Source: Agarivorans litoreus
GTDB taxonomy: Bacteria; Pseudomonadota; Gammaproteobacteria; Enterobacterales; Celerinatantimonadaceae
Assembly (NCBI RefSeq): GCF_019649015.1
Contig: NZ_BLPI01000001.1
Coordinates: forward strand, 3,653,001 to 3,717,000
Reading direction: 5' to 3'
Length of the DNA: 64,000 bases
Part shown: piece by piece, positions 56,948 through 64,000 of the stretch
Numbering within the stretch: position 1 is the first letter of the stretch
Layout of the letters: every line of letters begins with the position of its first letter
The notes under the pieces: generated by a model
What the model saw: only the letters and a program-made list of their open reading frames with translations
What the model was told of the DNA's origin: nothing
The model's database searches: none
Position numbers and translations under genes: made by a program

Positions 56948-58564
56948 ATGCAGGCGATTTTTCATCGTTGGTCGATTGCTACAAAACTATATATCACTAT
57001 GGTTATTGTTGGTATATCACTGTTGATTATTACCCTTAGTTTCACTTACCGCCACGAACAGGCATTGGTTCGAAATATGGCTAATCAACAGATTACATCC
57101 TTAAGCGATAGTTATTTCGAAGCCCTAAATACCCTGATGTTATCGGGCGCAATGGCTAATAAGCAACTGCTTCATAAGAAGATGTTAAGTCAAGATAATA
57201 TCATTGATATCCGCTTAATCCCCGCACCAGCTATTCAAAGCATGTTTCATCCCAATGAGCCATTGCCGACTTTAACTGATATACAGCAGCAGGCTTTTAA
57301 TGGTGAGCGCTTTTCAATAGCGACTAGTGTTAACGACCAGCCAATTATAAGAGCACTACAACCAGTATTTATGAGTACTGACCACGGCGGAATAGATTGT
57401 TTATCTTGTCACGCTACCAGCAAAGAAGGAGAGGTCGCTGCTGTTATTCAAGTGGAGTTTTCCTTGGCAAATGCGCAACAAGCGATTAATAGTGCGTTGT
57501 TTAAACAGGCTGGATTGTTAGCTGTTGTGTTTTTCGTTGGCATGTTAATGCTTGGGCTTATATTCCGTGGCGCAGTGGCAAAACGTTTAAACCTGTTGCG
57601 AAGTCGCCTGCTAGAGGCTGCTACTCACTCAGATTTAAGTGTCGATTTCTCAGACCAAAAGCATGATGAAATTGGTGGCGTGTATGCCTCTATTCAAAGT
57701 TTAATCACATCATTTAAAAATAATCTGGTGCAAATATCTAGTAGCAGTGAAGAGTTGCATCATGCGGCAGAGCGAGTAAAAAGTGTTGCTGAGTCAACCG
57801 AGAAGTCGGTGGTTAATCTTAAATCAGGGACCGATTCAGTCGCTGCAACTTTATTGGAGATTGAAGCGTCTTCTAATGAGGTTAAGCAAAATGCTAATTA
57901 CACCACTGAGCGTACTCAGGGAGCTAACTTAGAAGTGGAGTCTGGTGCTAATAAAGCCCAACAAATTATGACCCACATGCAAGCCTTGGTTGGTATTGTT
58001 AATCAGGCTAACCAAAGTTTGGTAGAGCTGGGTGAGCGAAGCGAAAAAGTAAACCTGATGGTTGATACTATTTCAGCCATAGCCGAACAAACCAATTTGT
58101 TGGCTTTAAATGCAGCCATTGAAGCAGCCCGTGCCGGAGAGCAAGGAAGGGGCTTTGCCGTTGTGGCAGATGAGGTTCGTTCTTTGGCAAGTAGAACCCG
58201 TCAGTCTACCGATGAAATTAAAGCGATTAACGAACAGCTAAATGTTCAGAAAAATAAAGTGGTTGATGTGATGGACAAAGCTAATCGTTCAGCGCACGAC
58301 TCGGAAGACCACATTATTGAGTTGTGCAATATCTTAGATAACATTGCCAGCCATAGTGCAGAAATTGCGCAGTTAAATTCGCAAATGGCACTGTCAGCAG
58401 AACAACAAAATCAGGCGGTTAGTGAAGTAAATGTGCATGTGACTAATATTCAAGATATCGCTGAGTTGACCGCCAAAGACGCTGGAGAAGATAGTGTGAT
58501 AGCCGACCGAGTAGTGGCGTTAGCTGCCCAATTAAGAAGCATGGTTAACAGTTACAAGGTGTAA
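56948..58564 (+). CDS. Methyl-accepting chemotaxis protein with a c-type haem motif
   Basis: 538 residues from the ATG at 56948 (GGAGAT upstream); in-frame codons to 56897 have no ribosome site. Membrane segment 13-33, periplasmic domain about 34-186, second membrane segment 187-207, HAMP, then the signalling domain with hairpin '[44 protein letters not shown]'. The periplasmic part holds a CxxCH haem c site at residues 151-155 (CLSCH). Chemoreceptors with covalently bound haem are known from Geobacter; this one may sense redox state or a gas such as O2 or NO. It stands alone, without other chemotaxis genes. Confidence 0.92.
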   Translation: MQAIFHRWSIATKLYITMVIVGISLLIITLSFTYRHEQALVRNMANQQITSLSDSYFEALNTLMLSGAMANKQLLHKKMLSQDNIIDIRLIPAPAIQSMFHPNEPLPTLTDIQQQAFNGERFSIATSVNDQPIIRALQPVFMSTDHGGIDCLSCHATSKEGEVAAVIQVEFSLANAQQAINSALFKQAGLLAVVFFVGMLMLGLIFRGAVAKRLNLLRSRLLEAATHSDLSVDFSDQKHDEIGGVYASIQSLITSFKNNLVQISSSSEELHHAAERVKSVAESTEKSVVNLKSGTDSVAATLLEIEASSNEVKQNANYTTERTQGANLEVESGANKAQQIMTHMQALVGIVNQANQSLVELGERSEKVNLMVDTISAIAEQTNLLALNAAIEAARAGEQGRGFAVVADEVRSLASRTRQSTDEIKAINEQLNVQKNKVVDVMDKANRSAHDSEDHIIELCNILDNIASHSAEIAQLNSQMALSAEQQNQAVSEVNVHVTNIQDIAELTAKDAGEDSVIADRVVALAAQLRSMVNSYKV

Positions 58565-61148
<2,584 letters not shown>

Positions 61149-61234
61149 GCTCAAACGATAACTAACTAAGGGCTCCTTGTGGAGTAATGCCGATCAGTTA
61201 AGACAGATCCATTGACGATCTTTCTAGGTATAGC

Positions 61235-61268
61235 AAAATCCGATGTCATTAATGGCATCGGATTTTTT
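61235..61268 (+). terminator. Hairpin at the left end of the IS4 element
   Basis: AAAATCCGATG...CATCGGATTTT followed by six T, immediately before the transposase ATG. It ends transcription entering from katG and shields the transposase from outside promoters. Confidence 0.85.
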
Positions 61269-61273
61269 CGTTT

Positions 61274-62584
61274 ATGGACGTCTCACAAGCACTCAACATC
61301 ATCAATGACTGGAAGCCCAATCAAATTGAAACACTGGCTGATTTGTTACCCCTTGAGCTCATCAATGATGCCTATGCTTTGTCCGATACGGTTACGCTGA
61401 GAAAACGCAAGCTGTCGCTTGAGTCACTGGTCTGGTTGCTTGTTGGAATGGCGCTTTATAATGACAAATCGATAGCCAATATCGTGAATCAGCTCGATAT
61501 TGTTGACCGTGAAGGTAAGCCTTTCGTTGCGCCAAGTGCACTCACGCAACGGCGTAAACAGCTAGGCGAACAAGCGATACACGATGTCTTTCAACTCATG
61601 TCAAAGCGCTGGTGCCAACAAGCCAACTTCGCTCACTGGAATGGTTTAACATTACTCGGTGTTGATGGTGTCACTTGGCGTACTGATGATTCTAAAGAGA
61701 ACAGCGATGCATTTTCTCGACCTAAAGGCACACAATACCCACAAGTGCGCATGGTGTGTCAGATGGAGTTAAGCACACATCTCATCACCGCCAGTGCTTT
61801 CGACGACTACAACGTCAACGAAATGGTGTTAGCCGAAAAGCTGATTAAAGATACGCCAGACCATAGCCTAACGATGTTCGACCGTGGCTTTTATTCGATG
61901 GGGTTACTGCATGCTTGGCAGAGTGCAGGTACAGAGCGCCACTGGCTTCTGCCATTAAAGAAAAACACTCAATATACCGTGCTGAGAAGCTTTGGGCGTA
62001 ACGATAAACTTGTCACCCTTACTAGTAATCCTAGAGCGCGTAAGTTATGGCCAGAACTATCCGAAACGATGACTGCTCGTCTCGTGACCCGCAAAATCAA
62101 TGGCAAGGCATTTGAGGTACTCACTTCCATGATTGACCCGATGCGCTTTCCCGCAGCAGATATTGGTTCATTGTATGGACACCGTTGGGAAATCGAACTG
62201 GGATACCGAGAGCAAAAACAGTTTATGTTGGGAAGGCGTTTGACACTCAGAAGCCGTAAACCGGAGCTGGTGCGCCAAGAGCTATGGGGCATTTTGCTGA
62301 GCTATAATTTGATACGGTATCAAATGGTTGAAATGTGCTTTGTGTTGAAAGGGAGCTACTTGCCTTACCAGCTGAGTTTTAATGGCGCGTTAGCGCATGT
62401 CATGAGGTTATTGGTAGGACTGCCTTATTCCAGCCCAGGGGCAATTCCTCGGCAGCTCAAGCATTTTTATGGGATGGCAGAAAGCCTCATTCTTCCGCCA
62501 AGGCGAGAACGAACCTTTCCAAGGTGCGTTAAGCCCAGACCGCAGCGATACGCTAGAAACAAAAATGCCGTTCACCTTAAGTGA
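61274..62584 (+). CDS. IS4-family transposase
   Basis: 436 residues, full length. DDE residues: D in '[10 protein letters not shown]', D in 'TMFDRGFYS', E in '[15 protein letters not shown]', where the IS4 signature Y-2-R-3-E-6-K is exact. Frame intact, so the element may be active. The stop codon lies within the right-end hairpin (AATGCCGTTCAC-CTTAA-GTGAACGGCATT, 62564-62592), which also holds the terminal repeat. Confidence 0.95.
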   Translation: MDVSQALNIINDWKPNQIETLADLLPLELINDAYALSDTVTLRKRKLSLESLVWLLVGMALYNDKSIANIVNQLDIVDREGKPFVAPSALTQRRKQLGEQAIHDVFQLMSKRWCQQANFAHWNGLTLLGVDGVTWRTDDSKENSDAFSRPKGTQYPQVRMVCQMELSTHLITASAFDDYNVNEMVLAEKLIKDTPDHSLTMFDRGFYSMGLLHAWQSAGTERHWLLPLKKNTQYTVLRSFGRNDKLVTLTSNPRARKLWPELSETMTARLVTRKINGKAFEVLTSMIDPMRFPAADIGSLYGHRWEIELGYREQKQFMLGRRLTLRSRKPELVRQELWGILLSYNLIRYQMVEMCFVLKGSYLPYQLSFNGALAHVMRLLVGLPYSSPGAIPRQLKHFYGMAESLILPPRRERTFPRCVKPRPQRYARNKNAVHLK

Positions 62585-62631
62585 ACGGCATTGGCGCTTA
62601 GGCGCTGCTTTTTTATTTGATGTGTACCGTC

Positions 62632-62811
62632 CTAAACAAGTTCATATAAAGCATCGGGAACGTTCTCTTCGTTCGCCGAGCCATCACTAAATTCAATCGC
62701 TTCAAACCCTTGCTTTTCATAAAATCGCCTCGCTACTCGATTTTCCTGAAAAGTATATAGTCTGCATGGTCTACCAACTCGAGCTAATGCTTCTCGTAAA
62801 GAGCCGTGCCT
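62632..62811 (-). pseudogene. GNAT acetyltransferase, C-terminal remnant
   Basis: Minus strand: an open stretch of about 60 codons gives 'RPCRLYTFQENRVARRFYE' followed by 'KQGFEAIEFSDGSANEEN' and a normal stop at 62632. This is the C-terminal part of a GNAT-fold N-acetyltransferase (acetyl-CoA-binding end). The N-terminal two thirds are gone; beyond about 62811 the sequence belongs to the group II intron. No start codon remains, so it is a broken gene. Confidence 0.8.
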
Positions 62812-62825
62812 GTAGTTAAAACGGC

Positions 62826-63286
62826 GAAGAGTAAGTTCTTAGGGTTTACCTTCAGCTGGACGGCTACAAATTCACGCAAAAACGCTACACCGTTTTAAAC
62901 AACAGCTAAAGCGCTTAACAAGCTGGAACTGGGGCGTCTCGATGACTTATCAGCTGGCTAAAGTGAGTCAATACCTCCGAGGCTGGATAAACTACTTTGG
63001 GATCGCCAATTGCTACCAACTGTGTGTCGATCTAGATCATTGGGTAAGACGCAGAGTACGAATGGCCTATTGGCGACAATGGCGTAAGCCTAGAACCAAA
63101 GTGAGAAACCTGATGCGCCGAGGGGTACATGTTAAAGCCGCAGTGGCGTGTGGTATCACCAGTAAAGGCCCATGGAAAAGCTCTAAAACACCGGGGATAC
63201 AGCAGGCATTATCGAATGCTTACTTGAAATCCCAAGGTCTATTTGCGCTACGAGATGGATGGATAAAGCTTCACCATTCTAAGTGA
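62826..63286 (+). pseudogene. Group II intron reverse transcriptase/maturase, 3' remnant with frameshift
   Basis: Plus strand. 'SKFLGFTF' (RT domain end, from 62830) is in one frame; 'GRLQIHAKTLHRFKQQLKRLTS' and the rest continue from 62858 in the next frame, so there is a frameshift between them. Then 'YLRGWINYFGIANCYQL' and 'LDHWVRRRVRMAYWRQWR' mark the maturase domain X of group II intron proteins, ending at 63286. The RT catalytic part (YADD) is missing. Confidence 0.88.
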
Positions 63287-63356
63287 AACGCCCTGTGCGG
63301 AGCCGCATGCAGGGTGTTGTGGGGGCTGGAGGCTAGATACCTCTGGCTACCCGATT
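63287..63356 (+). ncRNA. Group II intron domains V and VI (3' end)
   Basis: Directly after the maturase remnant, CCCTG-TGCGG-AG-CCGCA-TG-CAGGG forms a domain-V-like hairpin with a two-base bulge. Then GGGGGCTGGAGG-CTAGATA-CCTCTGGCTACCC forms a domain-VI-like hairpin with an unpaired A near its 3' side, as for the branch point. The intron end is near 63355. With the 5' part missing it cannot self-splice. Confidence 0.7.
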
Positions 63357-63380
63357 AGCTGCCAGATCGCTGAACCTGAT

Positions 63381-63650
63381 TTAGTAGTGGTAACGACAGG
63401 AAATTATTGTTATCGCTTGGTCATCGACTGCGTAAACAAGCCTATTAGTATCATCAATACGACGAGACCAAAAACCAGATAAGTGTTCTTTTAATGGCTC
63501 TGGTTTACCGATACCCTCAAATGGAGAGCGCTTAACATCTTTGATGAGTTTATTGATGCGCTTGAGTGTTTTCTTGTCTTGAGTTTGCCAATACAGGTAG
63601 TCATCCCAAGCGTCATCTGTCCACGACAATAAACGTTGGCTACTACTCAT
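63381..63650 (-). CDS. yoeB: YoeB toxin, mRNA interferase
   Basis: 89 residues from the ATG at 63650; a TTG at 63653 is also in frame. Closely follows E. coli YoeB: 'WDDYLYWQTQDKKTLKRINKLIKDVKRSPFEGIGKPEPLKEHLSGFWSRRI', ending 'CRYHY'. The catalytic Glu, Arg and His equivalents are present. Cleaves mRNA at the ribosomal A site. Its start overlaps the yefM end by 8 bases, so toxin translation is coupled to antitoxin. Confidence 0.97.
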   Translation of the reverse strand: MSSSQRLLSWTDDAWDDYLYWQTQDKKTLKRINKLIKDVKRSPFEGIGKPEPLKEHLSGFWSRRIDDTNRLVYAVDDQAITIISCRYHY

Positions 63651-63897
63651 CAATTAACTCTCGTGCTGTTGTTTTACCAGCACGGTACTGTGCTATCGAA
63701 CGGTTTAGGTGTTCAGCGTTTTGAGGAGAGCGTAGTAAGTGAACTGTCTCCATAAGGCTATTGTAGTAGTCTAAAGACATAACCACTGCATCCTCAGAAT
63801 CACGGCGTGTAATAACTGTTGTATCAGCATCATTAACTACACCGTCTAAAACAGCTTTAAGACCATTTCTAGCTTCAGTAAAAGATACGATTCTCAT
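63643..63897 (-). CDS. yefM: YefM antitoxin
   Basis: 84 residues from the ATG at 63897 (GGAG upstream). 'MRIVSFTEARNGLKAVLDGVVNDADTTVITRRDSEDAVVMSLDYYNSLMETVHLL' is the Phd/YefM DNA-binding domain; the C-terminal part binds YoeB. Represses its own promoter with YoeB at TGTACA sites. Confidence 0.95.
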   Translation of the reverse strand: MRIVSFTEARNGLKAVLDGVVNDADTTVITRRDSEDAVVMSLDYYNSLMETVHLLRSPQNAEHLNRSIAQYRAGKTTARELIDE

Positions 63898-63910
63898 AAG
63901 AATCTCCACA

Positions 63911-63957
63911 TGTACAATTTATGGAACAAGTATAGTCTTCACCACTCTACATGTACA
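63911..63957 (-). promoter_or_regulatory. yefM-yoeB promoter and TGTACA operators
   Basis: Two TGTACA palindromes, each extended to CATGTACA or TGTACATG, lie at 63911-63916 and 63952-63957. On the minus strand the upstream one falls where the -35 box should be. After a 17-base spacer follows TATACT (63934-63929) as the -10. The downstream palindrome sits next to the ribosome site. E. coli YefM binds TGTACA palindromes too, but there they are about 12 bases apart, not 41. Confidence 0.75.
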
Positions 63958-64000
63958 GTAAGTTGAACATGCGATATTGATAAGGCAACTAGACATAATG

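Larger units (their letters stand above)
61186..62592 (+). mobile_element. IS4-family insertion sequence
   Basis: 1407 bases bounded by 17-base terminal repeats: left AATGCCGATCAGTTAAG, right (reverse complement) AATGCCGTTCACTTAAG, two mismatches. A single transposase frame lies inside. The ends resemble those of IS4 itself. No direct repeat is visible at the borders (left GTGGAGT, right GGCGCTTAGG), although IS4 elements make one of about 10-13 bases, so DNA next to one end has probably been lost or exchanged. Confidence 0.88.

Noticed and set aside
62593-62615. Integron attC site beside the IS right end
   Set aside because: GGCGCT repeats are direct rather than paired as attC core sites, and no integrase or second attC site is present.

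Overview
The window looks like a chromosomal segment of a marine gammaproteobacterium. Housekeeping genes (prs, ispE, lolB, hemA, prfA, prmC, sirB1, kdsA, nlpI-like) are in the usual gammaproteobacterial order, and several proteins resemble Vibrio or Alteromonadales versions (NutA/UshA lipoprotein, VpsL/N/O/P/Q-type exopolysaccharide genes, HutW). An Agarivorans-like Alteromonadales host is my best guess; this is inference from protein resemblance, not a database result.

Layout. 1-11771 (minus strand): a complete C-P lyase phosphonate operon, phnC-D-E-F-G-H-I-J-K-L-M-N-P, followed by a hexapeptide transferase and a truncated MFS transporter. Two copies of a 15-bp site fit a PhnF (GntR/HutC) operator. 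12327-13541: glutamate/Na+ symporter GltS. 14106-21708: prs, ispE and lolB on minus, divergent from hemA-prfA-prmC-sirB1-kdsA on plus. 21831-25497: NlpI-like lipoprotein and the anaerobic ubiquinone genes ubiV, ubiU and ubiT; a 262-bp MITE sits just upstream of ubiT. 25621-28706: a solute-binding protein overlapping a sensor kinase gene, with no permease or response regulator beside them. 28703-35152: tautomerase-like protein, DpaA-like L,D-transpeptidase-fold protein, SBP_bac_3 protein, TAXI-TRAP transporter and a Gfo/Idh/MocA oxidoreductase. 35336-35570: two identical tRNA-Ser(UGA) genes. 36068-48254: an exopolysaccharide operon with its own strong promoter and long leader, then an acyltransferase on minus. 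49400-58564: Fur-box-controlled hutW, NutA/UshA, a second copy of the MITE, small proteins, ldhA, cidA/cidB-like genes and a chemoreceptor with a c-type haem motif. 58983-61148: katG.

61186-64000 is a mobile-DNA patch: an intact IS4-family element without a visible target duplication, a broken GNAT acetyltransferase gene, the 3' end of a group II intron, and a YefM-YoeB toxin-antitoxin pair with TGTACA operators.

Main working units: (i) phosphonate uptake (PhnCDE), C-P bond cleavage (PhnGHIJKL with PhnM) and recovery of PRPP (PhnP, PhnN), all under PhnF; (ii) a Wzx/Wzy-type polysaccharide factory with a BY-kinase and a matching PHP phosphatase; (iii) UbiUVT for O2-independent quinone synthesis together with anaerobic haem breakdown (HutW) and D-lactate fermentation (LdhA), pointing to a facultative anaerobe. 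No CRISPR array, prophage or clear new defence system was found. The least described items are the MITE family, the SBP-kinase pair, the haem chemoreceptor and the duplicated PhnF-type sites.
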